Shown here one piece after another: positions 41,332-49,975 of a stretch of DNA of 64,000 nt (the stretch's first letter is position 1; each line of letters begins with the position of its first letter). This stretch comes from UBA9732 sp963599445. Its GTDB lineage: Bacteria; Spirochaetota; Spirochaetia; Sphaerochaetales; Sphaerochaetaceae. A program made the translations under genes and the position numbers. The stretch is from positions 62,001-126,000 of the forward strand of contig CAVBWZ010000001.1 of the NCBI GenBank assembly GCA_963599445.1. The letters run 5' to 3'. A model generated the notes under the pieces. It made no database searches, was not told the DNA's origin, and was given only the letters and a program-made list of their open reading frames with translations.

Positions 41332-42709
41332 TATCCTCAACTCCATGCTTCCAAATTATGGAGGTCCATGCAACGGGCTTATCGTTGCATTCTCAGGAGG
41401 CTGCGACTCGCTTGCGCTTTTGTGCCTTGCAGTATCGGCTTTGGGACGGGAGATGGTGTTCCCTGTCTATGTCAACCACAATCTGAGAAGTTCTGAGGAG
41501 CTTGGAAGAGAGGTCCTTCTCAACGAAGCCAACTGTAGAAGGCTTGGAGTTGAGCTTGAGGTCTGCACTTTGGAGGAAGGAAGAGTCCTTGCTTTGGCCC
41601 GCAGCCGTAGGTGCGGTGTAGAGGAGGCTGCAAGGATACTCAGGTACGAAGCTTTGGAAGTCAAACGCCTTGAGCATTCGTGCTTCGCTGTGGCTACGGC
41701 GCACCACAGACAGGATCAGGTGGAGACCGTTGCAATGAGGTTCTCCGCCGGCTCTCCCGTGGGTTCCCTGAGAGGGATTGCAAAATGTGACTCGCTGCGG
41801 CATCTTGTCAGGCCGCTTCTTTCCTTCGATAGGGCAGACCTTGAAGAATACCTTGCAACGAAAGGATTTGAATGGAGCACTGACTCTACGAACACCGATT
41901 CCTCCTATTCCAGAAACCGTTTCAGAAACGATGTCCTTCCAAATGTCCGCAGTCTATGGCCTTCGTGTGACGAGAAGCTCCTTTCTCTGTCGCGCGCGGC
42001 TTCAAAGGTCGTTGAAGACTTTGATTCAAACAAGCTTGGAATGGAGATTGGTCAAGGATGTGCATGGACAAGGACATCGGTCTTCGAAGGGATGAACCCA
42101 GCGTGCAGGACCATGGCCCTGTTCTGCATTTGGGATGCCGTCATGGGTGATGCGGACCTTCCAATGACCCTTGCGATGCGTGTGCTCAAGGCCCTTGAAG
42201 TGGGTGACGACTGCCGCATCGGCGCCAATGGAGGCGTGTTTTCCTTGTACAGGGGAAGGTTTGGCCTTTCCAAGGAAAACCGGTTGGAGGGAAGTGTCTT
42301 TGAGCGGGTTTTCGACCCTTTTGAGGCGCAGTGCATAGAACTTCCGCATGGGCTTTCGTTCAAGAGCGGCCTTTTTGCAATGGATGCTACGGTTGGCATG
42401 GATAGGTCCGGAATGCTTTTCATGGATCCAAAGGCTTTCAAGGGAAAGGTTTGCATAAGGCTTGCACGGGAGGGCGACTGCATAAGGCTCAAAGGCGGAA
42501 GGCGCATGGTGCGCAGGCTACTGCAGGACATGAAGATTCCTGTGGACCTTAGGCCAAAGGTGCCGGTTCTGGTTGACGACGATGGTGTATGCGCGGTGTT
42601 TGGAGGCGTCTTTGGGGGCATAGATAGAATTTGTGTGAAGTTCAGGACTTCTCTTGCCCCAAACAGTTTTACTCTATATATTGTGGAATATATTGCACAG
42701 AAAGGTTAA
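41303..42709 (+). CDS. tilS: tRNA(Ile)-lysidine synthetase
   Basis: TilS puts lysidine on C34 of tRNA-Ile2 so that it reads AUA. The PP-loop SGGCDSLALL is near the N-terminus; VAFSGG, HNLRSSEE, AARILRYEAL and ATAHHRQDQVET follow, and the C-terminal TilS_C domain is clear (REGDCIRLKGGRRMVRRLLQDMKIP). The start is uncertain: GTG 41276, TTG 41303 (LNTIEKDF) or ATG 41345 (MLPNYGG). It overlaps pth and sits 7 bases before ftsH, the common tilS-ftsH order. A GACATCGGTCT copy (42073-42083) lies inside the gene. Confidence 0.93.
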   Translation: MNTIEKDFSDILNSMLPNYGGPCNGLIVAFSGGCDSLALLCLAVSALGREMVFPVYVNHNLRSSEELGREVLLNEANCRRLGVELEVCTLEEGRVLALARSRRCGVEEAARILRYEALEVKRLEHSCFAVATAHHRQDQVETVAMRFSAGSPVGSLRGIAKCDSLRHLVRPLLSFDRADLEEYLATKGFEWSTDSTNTDSSYSRNRFRNDVLPNVRSLWPSCDEKLLSLSRAASKVVEDFDSNKLGMEIGQGCAWTRTSVFEGMNPACRTMALFCIWDAVMGDADLPMTLAMRVLKALEVGDDCRIGANGGVFSLYRGRFGLSKENRLEGSVFERVFDPFEAQCIELPHGLSFKSGLFAMDATVGMDRSGMLFMDPKAFKGKVCIRLAREGDCIRLKGGRRMVRRLLQDMKIPVDLRPKVPVLVDDDGVCAVFGGVFGGIDRICVKFRTSLAPNSFTLYIVEYIAQKG

Positions 42710-42716
42710 GTTTTCT

Positions 42717-45095
42717 ATGGAAGATAAAGAGAAAGACAAAGAAAAGGATGGTATTGGCCAAAGCGTTCCAGAAGGTTCCGTGGACAATTCCGCGAATGTC
42801 GATTCCGGCAGCATCTCAGCTGAAGCCGGTTCTGCCAATTCGAATGAGAGCTCCCATGAAAGCTCTTCTGAAAGCTCTCGTGAAGGCTCTCCAAACGGCG
42901 ACTTCACAAACGGCGACTCTCCAAAGACCCAGACCCCTTCCTACTGGAAGGAGTCCCCTTATGAAGGTATGCAGAAGGAGAGGCCTACAGAGTTCGCAGG
43001 ACTTGAAGCCGGCTCCTCGAACAGCCCGTCGAACAGTCAGCAGAACGGTCAGTCCGGAAATCAGGACAATGGCTCAAAATCCAAGGATGGACGCAAAAAA
43101 AACAATCCTGACGATTATTGGAGACCTCGTTCCAGTGGAAACGGTGGATACGGTTCCAATGGCCAGAACGGCTCCAATGGCAATTCCAACAATTCCAGCA
43201 ATGGTTCCGGTTTTGGTGGTTCCAACGGCTCCGGTGATGGTGGCTACAGGCCTCCAAGAGGCGGTGCAAATGGTCCGGACGGTCCGTTTGGATCCAGGAA
43301 GAACCGCATAGGGCTTCTTGTATTCCTTGTCATCATAATCGTTTTCTCGTTCACGCTGTTCAACCAGGGTGCATCCACCCCCGTTGTCTCGTACAGCAAC
43401 TTCAAGACCGCCGTTGAAAACGGAAGGGTTGCGACTGCGAACATAAAGGACAGCACGATAATCGAGTTCACAACCGGTGACGGAACGCTCTACAAGACAA
43501 GGATCCCATACTATGATGAAGGGCTTCTCGAGTACTTGGACAAGTATGGAGTCGAGGTCAAGGGATCGGATCAGGACGTCTCCATACTCGCCCTGGTAAT
43601 ACAGCTTCTTCCTTGGATAATCTTCATTGGATTCTCCATCATGCTCTTCAAGCAGTCCGCAGGCAACGGACAGCTCATGCAGTTTGGAAAGAGTCATGCA
43701 AAGCAGTATTCTGACAAGGACGTCAAGGTCAAGTTCAAGGACGTCGCCGGCCAGAAGGAAGCCAAGTACGAGCTTCAGGAGGTCGTGGACTTCCTCAAGG
43801 AACCCAAGAAGTTCGAAGCCATAGGTGCAAGGATTCCAAAGGGTGTCCTTCTTGTAGGTCCTCCTGGAACAGGTAAGACCCTTCTTGCAAAGGCCGTTGC
43901 GGGCGAAGCAGGCGTTTCGTTCTTCCATACAAGCGGCTCGGATTTCGTTGAGATGTTCGTAGGTATGGGTGCGGCAAGGGTCAGGGACCTCTTCGACCAA
44001 GGCCGCAAGAACGCACCCTGCATACTCTTCATAGATGAAATAGACGCAGTTGGACGTTCAAGGGGAAGCGGACTTGGCGGTGGACACGACGAAAGGGAGC
44101 AGACCCTCAACCAGATCCTCGTGGAGATGGACGGATTCGACACTTCGTCCGGCGTGATCGTCATAGCCGCAACCAACAGGGCCGATGTCCTTGACCCTGC
44201 ACTTCTCAGACCTGGACGCTTCGACAGACAGGTTGCAATCTCGCTTCCTGACATCCAGGAGCGTGAAGACATCCTCAAGATACATGCTGCAAAGGTCAAG
44301 ATGTCTCCTGACGTAGACCTCAGAAGGATTGCAAGGGCCACCCCTGGTGCATCGGGTGCGGATCTTGCCAACCTTGTGAACGAAGCTGCTTTGTTCGCTA
44401 CAAGGCAGAAGCGCTCTCAGGTCACTCTTGCGGACTTCGAACAGGCTAGGGACAAGATGGTCCTTGGAGTTGCGAGAAAGAGCCATGTCATGACGGAGGA
44501 TGACAAGAGGCTTACAGCCTACCACGAGTCAGGCCATGCTCTTCTGTTCTACTATCTTCCTGACATAGACCCGTTGTACAAGGTTACGATAATACCTCAC
44601 GGCAATGCCGGAGGCGTTACCATGGGTCTTCCTGAGAACGACGAGTCGTACATGAAGAGAAGCGCCCTCATGAGCCACATAAAGATGGCCATGGGAGGCT
44701 ACATCGCTGAAAAGCTTCTCAACGGTCAGACATCCACAGGTCCAAGCTCTGACATAAAGCAGGCTACGGACATTGCAAGAAGGATGGTCACGGAGTGGGG
44801 CATGAGCAACCTTGGCTTCATCTCCCTTGGATCTGAAGGAGAGCCTCTGTTCCTTGGTCGTGAGATAGCACAGCACAAGGATTTCAGTGAAGAGACCGCA
44901 AAGAGGATAGACGCAGAGATCAATGCAATCCTTGACGAATGCATGACCGATGCAACCCGTATCCTCACAGAGCACAGGGTCCAGCTTGACAAGCTTGCAA
45001 ACGAGCTCATGGCAAAAGAGACCTTGGACGACAACGAAGTCAGGGCTCTCCTTGGATTCGAGCTGGTGGAAGGCAAGAATTCGGATCTAAGCTGA
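42717..45095 (+). CDS. ftsH: ATP-dependent zinc metalloprotease FtsH with long N-terminal extension
   Basis: From ATG 42717 the protein has 792 residues. Roughly the first 195 residues are a cytosolic low-complexity extension rich in Ser, Asn, Gly, Glu and Lys. It is followed by helix 1 (IGLLVFLVIIIVFSFTLF), a periplasmic domain (PVVSYSNFKTAVENG), helix 2, AAA+ (GPPGTGKT near 381, LFIDEIDAVGRSRG, ATNRADVLDPALLRPGRFD) and the M41 protease with HESGH near 603-607. FtsH degrades membrane and short-lived cytosolic proteins. Usual length is about 640-700, so the extension is notable. Confidence 0.96.
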   Translation: MEDKEKDKEKDGIGQSVPEGSVDNSANVDSGSISAEAGSANSNESSHESSSESSREGSPNGDFTNGDSPKTQTPSYWKESPYEGMQKERPTEFAGLEAGSSNSPSNSQQNGQSGNQDNGSKSKDGRKKNNPDDYWRPRSSGNGGYGSNGQNGSNGNSNNSSNGSGFGGSNGSGDGGYRPPRGGANGPDGPFGSRKNRIGLLVFLVIIIVFSFTLFNQGASTPVVSYSNFKTAVENGRVATANIKDSTIIEFTTGDGTLYKTRIPYYDEGLLEYLDKYGVEVKGSDQDVSILALVIQLLPWIIFIGFSIMLFKQSAGNGQLMQFGKSHAKQYSDKDVKVKFKDVAGQKEAKYELQEVVDFLKEPKKFEAIGARIPKGVLLVGPPGTGKTLLAKAVAGEAGVSFFHTSGSDFVEMFVGMGAARVRDLFDQGRKNAPCILFIDEIDAVGRSRGSGLGGGHDEREQTLNQILVEMDGFDTSSGVIVIAATNRADVLDPALLRPGRFDRQVAISLPDIQEREDILKIHAAKVKMSPDVDLRRIARATPGASGADLANLVNEAALFATRQKRSQVTLADFEQARDKMVLGVARKSHVMTEDDKRLTAYHESGHALLFYYLPDIDPLYKVTIIPHGNAGGVTMGLPENDESYMKRSALMSHIKMAMGGYIAEKLLNGQTSTGPSSDIKQATDIARRMVTEWGMSNLGFISLGSEGEPLFLGREIAQHKDFSEETAKRIDAEINAILDECMTDATRILTEHRVQLDKLANELMAKETLDDNEVRALLGFELVEGKNSDLS

Positions 45096-45121
45096 TTGTT
45101 CTGCTTGTTTTGATGTGAAAG

Positions 45122-45160
45122 AAGGACCTCCTTCCAATGAGTGGAGTGAGGTCCTTTTAT
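45122..45160 (+). terminator. Terminator of the rplY-pth-tilS-ftsH operon
   Basis: AAGGACCTC (45122-45130) pairs with GAGGTCCTT (45148-45156), followed by TTATTTTGT. Confidence 0.85.
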
Positions 45161-45231
45161 TTTGTCGTTTTGGCTGTTCTTTTTGAGTCCTGCTGTTGTA
45201 AAAGAGCCTTCTTTTATGTATCGTTGGAGTT

Positions 45232-47049
45232 ATGGTTGATTCCGCCCACAAAAGAAATTTCTGCATAATAGCACATATAGACCACGGCAAGTCCACTTTG
45301 GCCGACAGGTTCATTGAGACTGCAAGGCTCGTCACGTCAAGAGGCCCTGCTCAGACACAGATTCTGGACAACATGGACATAGAGCGCGAGCGTGGCATAA
45401 CCATAAAAAGCCAGGCCGTGACTGTTCCGTATACAGCCAAGGACGGAGAGCTCTATGAGCTCAACCTTGTAGACACTCCGGGCCACGTAGACTTTTCCTA
45501 TGAGGTCTCCCGTGCCATAAGCTCCTGCGAAGGTGCGCTTCTTCTCATAGACGCCACTCAGGGAGTCGAGGCGCAGACGCTTGCGAACCTCTACATGGCA
45601 ATGGACCATGACCTTGAGATAATACCCGTCATAAACAAGATAGACCTTGCAAGTGCGGACATAGACTCATGCCTGCACCAGATAGACCATGACCTTGGAC
45701 TTGACCCGGACATGGCCCAAAAGGTCTCCGCCAAGACAGGCGAGGGCGTTCCAGACCTGTACGAGGCTATAGTCAAGTATATACCGGCTCCAAAGGACGA
45801 TTCGGACAAGCCTCTCAAGGCCCTTATCTTCGACAGCCACTATGACCCTTATAGAGGCGTCATAGTCCATTTCAGAATCTTCGAAGGCTCCATAAGCGAA
45901 GGCCAGGAGATAATGTTCATGAACAGCCGCGCCGTCTACAAGGTGGAGGAGGTTGGAGTCTTCCAGCTGGACCTTGTAAGGACCAAGACCCTTACATCCG
46001 GAGACGTTGGATACTTCATCGCCGGCATAAAGACCATTGCGGACATTCGTGTTGGAGATACCGTCACATTGGCATCCCGTCCTGCGGAAAGCCCCTGCGA
46101 TGGCTTCAAGGAAGTCAAACCTGTCGTGTTCAGCTCCATATACCCTGTCGATACCAACGACTACGAGGAGCTTTTGGATGCCATAGAGCGCCTTAAGCTC
46201 AACGATGCATCACTTGTCTACGAAAAGGACAGCTCGGTGGCCCTTGGACAGGGCTTCAGGTGCGGCTTCCTGGGAATGCTTCATCTTGAGGTCGTCCAGG
46301 AAAGGATCGAGAGGGAGTTTGGGCTTTCAATCGTGCTTACAAGCCCGTCTGTAAGGTATCTCATACACATGAAGAACGGTGAGGTCCTTGAGATAGACAA
46401 CCCTTTGGAATACCCAGAGCAGGTCAAGATAGACTATTCGGAGGAGCCTTACATAAGGGCGAGCGTCATAACACCATCGACCTATGTTGGGCCTGTCATT
46501 ACGTTGTGCATGGAGAAGCGTGGTGTCCAGACGGGCATGAACTACATTGACGAGAAACGCGTGGAGCTTGTCTATGAGATGCCTCTTGCTGAGGTCCTCT
46601 TTGAGTTCTACGACAGGCTCAAGTCCATTTCACGCGGCTATGCTTCGTTCGACTACGAGATAATCGGCTACAGGAAGACGGACTTGGTGCGTATGGACAT
46701 CCTCGTCAACGGCGAGGCCTGCGATGCGCTCAGCATGCTCGTTTTCAGGGACAATGCCGTATCGCGTGGAAGACAGGCCTGCGAGAGGCTTCAGGAGGAG
46801 ATTCCAAGGCATCAGTTCAAGATTCCAATCCAGGCGGCCATTGGTGGAAACATCATAGCTAGGGAGACGATCAATGCGTTCAGGAAGGACGTTACGGCAA
46901 AGTGCTACGGCGGCGATATAACCCGTAAGAGAAAGCTCCTTGAGAAGCAGAAGGAAGGCAAGAAGCGCATGAAGCTTGTTGGAAACGTAGAGATTCCACA
47001 GAGTGCATACCTAGCCGTTCTCAAAAGCAAGGATACGGATCGCCAGTGA
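45232..47049 (+). CDS. lepA: Elongation factor 4 (LepA), ribosome back-translocase GTPase
   Basis: The 605-residue protein has the G domain of LepA (NFCIIAHIDHGKSTLADRF, DTPGHVDFSYEV, INKIDLA), the EF-G-like middle domains, and the unique LepA C-terminal domain (RKRKLLEKQKEGKKRMKLVGNVEIPQSAYLAVLK). It acts on stalled ribosomes. GGAG lies 4 bases before ATG 45232. It is followed by galM and udk on the same strand, probably one operon. Confidence 0.97.
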   Translation: MVDSAHKRNFCIIAHIDHGKSTLADRFIETARLVTSRGPAQTQILDNMDIERERGITIKSQAVTVPYTAKDGELYELNLVDTPGHVDFSYEVSRAISSCEGALLLIDATQGVEAQTLANLYMAMDHDLEIIPVINKIDLASADIDSCLHQIDHDLGLDPDMAQKVSAKTGEGVPDLYEAIVKYIPAPKDDSDKPLKALIFDSHYDPYRGVIVHFRIFEGSISEGQEIMFMNSRAVYKVEEVGVFQLDLVRTKTLTSGDVGYFIAGIKTIADIRVGDTVTLASRPAESPCDGFKEVKPVVFSSIYPVDTNDYEELLDAIERLKLNDASLVYEKDSSVALGQGFRCGFLGMLHLEVVQERIEREFGLSIVLTSPSVRYLIHMKNGEVLEIDNPLEYPEQVKIDYSEEPYIRASVITPSTYVGPVITLCMEKRGVQTGMNYIDEKRVELVYEMPLAEVLFEFYDRLKSISRGYASFDYEIIGYRKTDLVRMDILVNGEACDALSMLVFRDNAVSRGRQACERLQEEIPRHQFKIPIQAAIGGNIIARETINAFRKDVTAKCYGGDITRKRKLLEKQKEGKKRMKLVGNVEIPQSAYLAVLKSKDTDRQ

Positions 47050-47081
47050 GTCTTTTGGTGGTTTTGAATAGGGAGAATGAT

Positions 47082-48140
47082 ATGGAGCAGTGCGGTGCAG
47101 CCGGAGTCAAGGAGTTTTCGTTCAAGAACGGAGACTATTCGTTTTCCATTTTGAATCTTGGTTGTGCCATCACCAGCATACAATGCCCTGATAGGGATGG
47201 AAACATTGCGAATGTCGTGCTTCCTTTCCATGATGGGGTATCGAATCCTACAAAGCTTACAAATACCAACGCCTTCTTTGGCATGACCGTGGGGCGTTTT
47301 GCAAATAGGATCGCTGGTGCATCGTTCGAGCTTGATGGTGTTGGTTATTCGTTCTCTCCAAACGATGGGAAAAACCTTCTTCACAGCGGTCCTCTTGGCA
47401 TTTGGTCCCGCATATGGGATGTGCGAAAGGAATCCGATGGCTTTACGTGCCTTCTCAAGGTCAAGGATATGGAGGATGGCTTTCCCGGCGATCTGGACAT
47501 AAGGGTTCGCTTCTCAATGTCAAACGACGGGGTGTTTCGCATCCACTATTCGGCTACAAGCACAAAGGACTGTCCTTTGAACGTAACGAACCATACGTAT
47601 TTCAACCTTTCAGGCGACTCATCCAACGATGTCTGCAGCCACGTTGCAGAGTTCAACAGCTCCCATGTTCTTGGCGTGGACGAGGGTCTTATTCCTGACG
47701 GCTCGTTGGTGGATGTTTCAGGAACTCCGTTCGATTTTAGGTCCGGGAAGGCAATAGGTGCCGATATAGACGATCCATGCCTTTCGAGGACGGGTGGGTA
47801 TGACCACGCATTTGTAATCGACAGGTTTGGACGTGACTGTGATGTTCACAGAGGCTTCACTCAATTTGCGCATGTCTACGACCCGTCAAGCGGCCGTACG
47901 ATGCAGGCCTTCACTGACCTTCCTGCATTCCATTTCTATACTGGGAATTTCCTGAACGGCATAGAAGGCTACGGCAACAGATGCGGTTTCTGCCTTGAGA
48001 CGGAGTTCTATCCAGACAGCGTCAACCACAGCGATTTTCCGTCCTGCATACTCAAGGCAGGCGATTTGTTTGAAAGTACCACTGCATTCCATTTCTACAT
48101 CAATCGTTCCAATACGGATGCAGCGTCAAAGGAGGCATAG
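47082..48140 (+). CDS. galM: Aldose 1-epimerase (galactose mutarotase)
   Basis: GalM interconverts alpha and beta anomers of aldoses. From ATG 47082, preceded by AGGGAGA, it has 352 residues; a GTG 12 codons earlier is less likely. Family motifs are FFGMTVGRFANRIAGASFELDG, NHTYFNLSG (catalytic His) and LETEFYPDSVNH (catalytic Glu). No galactose catabolic gene is adjacent; it lies between lepA and udk. Confidence 0.94.
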   Translation: MEQCGAAGVKEFSFKNGDYSFSILNLGCAITSIQCPDRDGNIANVVLPFHDGVSNPTKLTNTNAFFGMTVGRFANRIAGASFELDGVGYSFSPNDGKNLLHSGPLGIWSRIWDVRKESDGFTCLLKVKDMEDGFPGDLDIRVRFSMSNDGVFRIHYSATSTKDCPLNVTNHTYFNLSGDSSNDVCSHVAEFNSSHVLGVDEGLIPDGSLVDVSGTPFDFRSGKAIGADIDDPCLSRTGGYDHAFVIDRFGRDCDVHRGFTQFAHVYDPSSGRTMQAFTDLPAFHFYTGNFLNGIEGYGNRCGFCLETEFYPDSVNHSDFPSCILKAGDLFESTTAFHFYINRSNTDAASKEA

Positions 48141-48141
48141 G

Positions 48142-48762
48142 ATGAAGGAAGTCAAGGTCATAGGCATTGCAGGTGGAAGCGGAAGCGGCAAATCGACCGT
48201 CGTGCGCAAGATAGGCGAGGTGTGCAAGTCATTCGTATCCATCGCCCAGGACAGCTATTACAAGAGCGCTTCATACGTGAACAACGCCAACATCACGGCC
48301 TTCAACTTCGACCATCCCGATGCCTTTGACAACGAACTTCTCTGCGAACATATCCGCATGCTCAAGGCTGGAAAGCCAATAGACATGCCTCAGTACGACT
48401 TCGTGCATCACTGCAGGCGAGAGGAGACCATCCATATAGAGCCTGCTCCTTTGGTGATAATCGATGGCCTCATGATCTTCTACGAGCCTGAAATCCGCGA
48501 GCTTCTCGACCTTAAGATATACGTGGACACCCCTCATGACATACGTTTCATTCGCCGTCTCCAGCGCGATATCCTTGAACGTGGCAGAACCCTTGAGAGC
48601 GTAGTCAAACAGTATCTTGAAGTCGTCCGCCCCGGACACTTCTCGTTCATAGAGCCAACCAAGGAGTTTGCAGACCTCATTGTCCCTGAGGGTGGGCACA
48701 ACGAGAAGGCCATGAAGGTCCTCAATTCGTTTGTGCGCGAAATCTCACAGGACGAAGACTGA
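48142..48762 (+). CDS. udk: Uridine kinase
   Basis: Udk phosphorylates uridine and cytidine in pyrimidine salvage. The 206-residue P-loop kinase shows GIAGGSGSGKSTVVRKI, AQDSYYKS, FDHPDAFDNELL, YDFVHHCRREET, VIIDGLMIF and RRLQRDILERGRTLESV. AAAGGAGG precedes ATG 48142, one base after the galM stop. Confidence 0.95.
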   Translation: MKEVKVIGIAGGSGSGKSTVVRKIGEVCKSFVSIAQDSYYKSASYVNNANITAFNFDHPDAFDNELLCEHIRMLKAGKPIDMPQYDFVHHCRREETIHIEPAPLVIIDGLMIFYEPEIRELLDLKIYVDTPHDIRFIRRLQRDILERGRTLESVVKQYLEVVRPGHFSFIEPTKEFADLIVPEGGHNEKAMKVLNSFVREISQDED

Positions 48763-48813
48763 TGTTGCCAGGTATCGCCATTTCTTGAAAAGCTTTCCTG
48801 TCAATGTCTGTGT

Positions 48814-49110
48814 CTAATGCTTGTGACGCCGGAAGATGGTTCTTCTGTCCTTTATGTATTTGAAACTGAACTCCTGTGGAACTGGGTCTGGTCCTCCCAT
48901 GTAGAGCCTGTTGCATCTAAGGATCCTTGACGTTCCAAGTATCGTTCCCTTGATTATTCCATGCTGCATTACGGCCTGCTTGAAATACTCAGAGCAGGTT
49001 GGGCTGTAGATGCAGTTTGCACCAAGCATTGGGGATATGAGCTTTTGGTATGCCTTTACTGGCAGCAGAAACGCCTTCCTCATGACGGTTTTCATCTTGT
49101 CCCAATTCAT
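48814..49110 (-). CDS. yidD: Membrane protein insertion efficiency factor YidD
   Basis: The 98-residue protein has the short YidD pattern: LLPVKAYQKLISPMLGANCIYSPTCSEYFKQAV, HGIIKGTILGTSRILRCN and GGPDPVP. YidD is an inner-membrane-associated helper of YidC/Sec insertion. It usually sits in the rnpA-yidC-dnaA region; here it stands alone between udk (convergent) and a toxin-antitoxin pair. The first ATG (MNWDKMK) has AAAAGAG upstream. Confidence 0.93.
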   Translation of the reverse strand: MNWDKMKTVMRKAFLLPVKAYQKLISPMLGANCIYSPTCSEYFKQAVMQHGIIKGTILGTSRILRCNRLYMGGPDPVPQEFSFKYIKDRRTIFRRHKH

Positions 49111-49140
49111 CTCTTTTGAACATAGTGTTCACGCCTTGTT

Positions 49141-49191
49141 TTTTCAACCATTTCTTCGTTTTTTGGCATGATGGTTGAAAACTTTCAACCA
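49141..49191 (-). repeat. Three-arm X/X'/X inverted-repeat element, copy B (minus strand)
   Basis: On the minus strand: arm 1 TGGTTGAAA, two bases, arm 2 TTTCAACCA, a 19-base loop containing GCCAAAAAACG, then arm 3 ATGGTTGAAAA pairing 11 bp with arm 2. The order, spacing and loop match copy A (149-224), and flanking CGAAAAAA also aligns. It lies downstream of the toxin gene and upstream of yidD. Confidence 0.75.
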
Positions 49192-49311
49192 AAGACCGAT
49201 TTTTTCGCATTTTGGATGTTAATGTTCCAAGTGCTGATGTGGTGCAAAAAAGGGAAACACAATTGGCTCCACTGGTCAGATCAAGCAACACACTGATCAT
49301 TGATGCTTTTT

Positions 49312-49575
49312 TCAGTCGTATCTGTGGTTATGGTCGCCAATATCTATGGGGATTATCGTGTCTTCTTGGATAATGAAGTCCAACGAAATCCTATAGCTCA
49401 TATTGATTGAAACGGTGAAGGACTTTGAGCATTTATGTAGCCTAAGCGATGGATGATAGGGGTTCAGTTCCAAGAGGACCAGGGTCTTTTTGTATTGGTT
49501 GATGATTTCAGGATGCTTTTTCAGAAACCTTCTGGCTCTTGATTCATAGGATTCTGTGAATATGAGCTTAGCCAT
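49312..49575 (-). CDS. RelE/ParE-superfamily toxin
   Basis: The 87-residue basic protein (KLIFTESYESRARRFLKKHPEIINQYKKTL ... SYRISLDFIIQEDTIIPIDIGDHNHRYD) has the RelE-fold layout and the family ending GDH-x-x-Y. RelE-type toxins cleave mRNA on the ribosome; ParE types hit gyrase, and the sequence does not decide. It overlaps its antitoxin gene by 8 bases and is downstream of it, the normal order. Confidence 0.85.
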   Translation of the reverse strand: MAKLIFTESYESRARRFLKKHPEIINQYKKTLVLLELNPYHPSLRLHKCSKSFTVSINMSYRISLDFIIQEDTIIPIDIGDHNHRYD

Positions 49576-49819
49576 TCAGAACCCTTTTCATGTGTTCTTC
49601 GATACCATCGGCATAGGTTCTGCTTTCTTTTATTTCATCCTGGCTTTCCTTTATGGCGAGATCCAACTCCAATTCCCTTAGTTTGTTATAGTCTTCTATT
49701 CTAAGGACCGCATACTTGTCCTTTCCATGGACGGTTATGATTGCGCATCCGTCTGAGTTGACGGTATCCTCAAGGGCGGAAACACCTTTTGTTTTCAATT
49801 CGTTTGCGGTTATTGTCAT
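49568..49819 (-). CDS. Phd/YefM-type antitoxin
   Basis: The 83-residue protein has the Phd/YefM N-terminal DNA-binding fold (ITANELKTKGVSALEDTV ... AIITVHGKDKYAVLRIEDYNKLREL) and an acidic C-terminal tail that should wrap the toxin. AGGAG lies before the ATG complementary to 49817-49819. The operon is probably autorepressed by the complex. Confidence 0.87.
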   Translation of the reverse strand: MTITANELKTKGVSALEDTVNSDGCAIITVHGKDKYAVLRIEDYNKLRELELDLAIKESQDEIKESRTYADGIEEHMKRVLNG

Positions 49820-49975
49820 TGAAATCTCCTACTTAAGCCATACTGATTATGGTGCTGATTTGCCAAACTTCCTTTTCGACTTCTTTTGGATTTCATAACG
49901 AAACATGTTGCACGTTGCCTTTGACTCCCCTTATACTGAGCCGTTAAAAGACCGATTGGTTTTCAGGAGGAGTTG

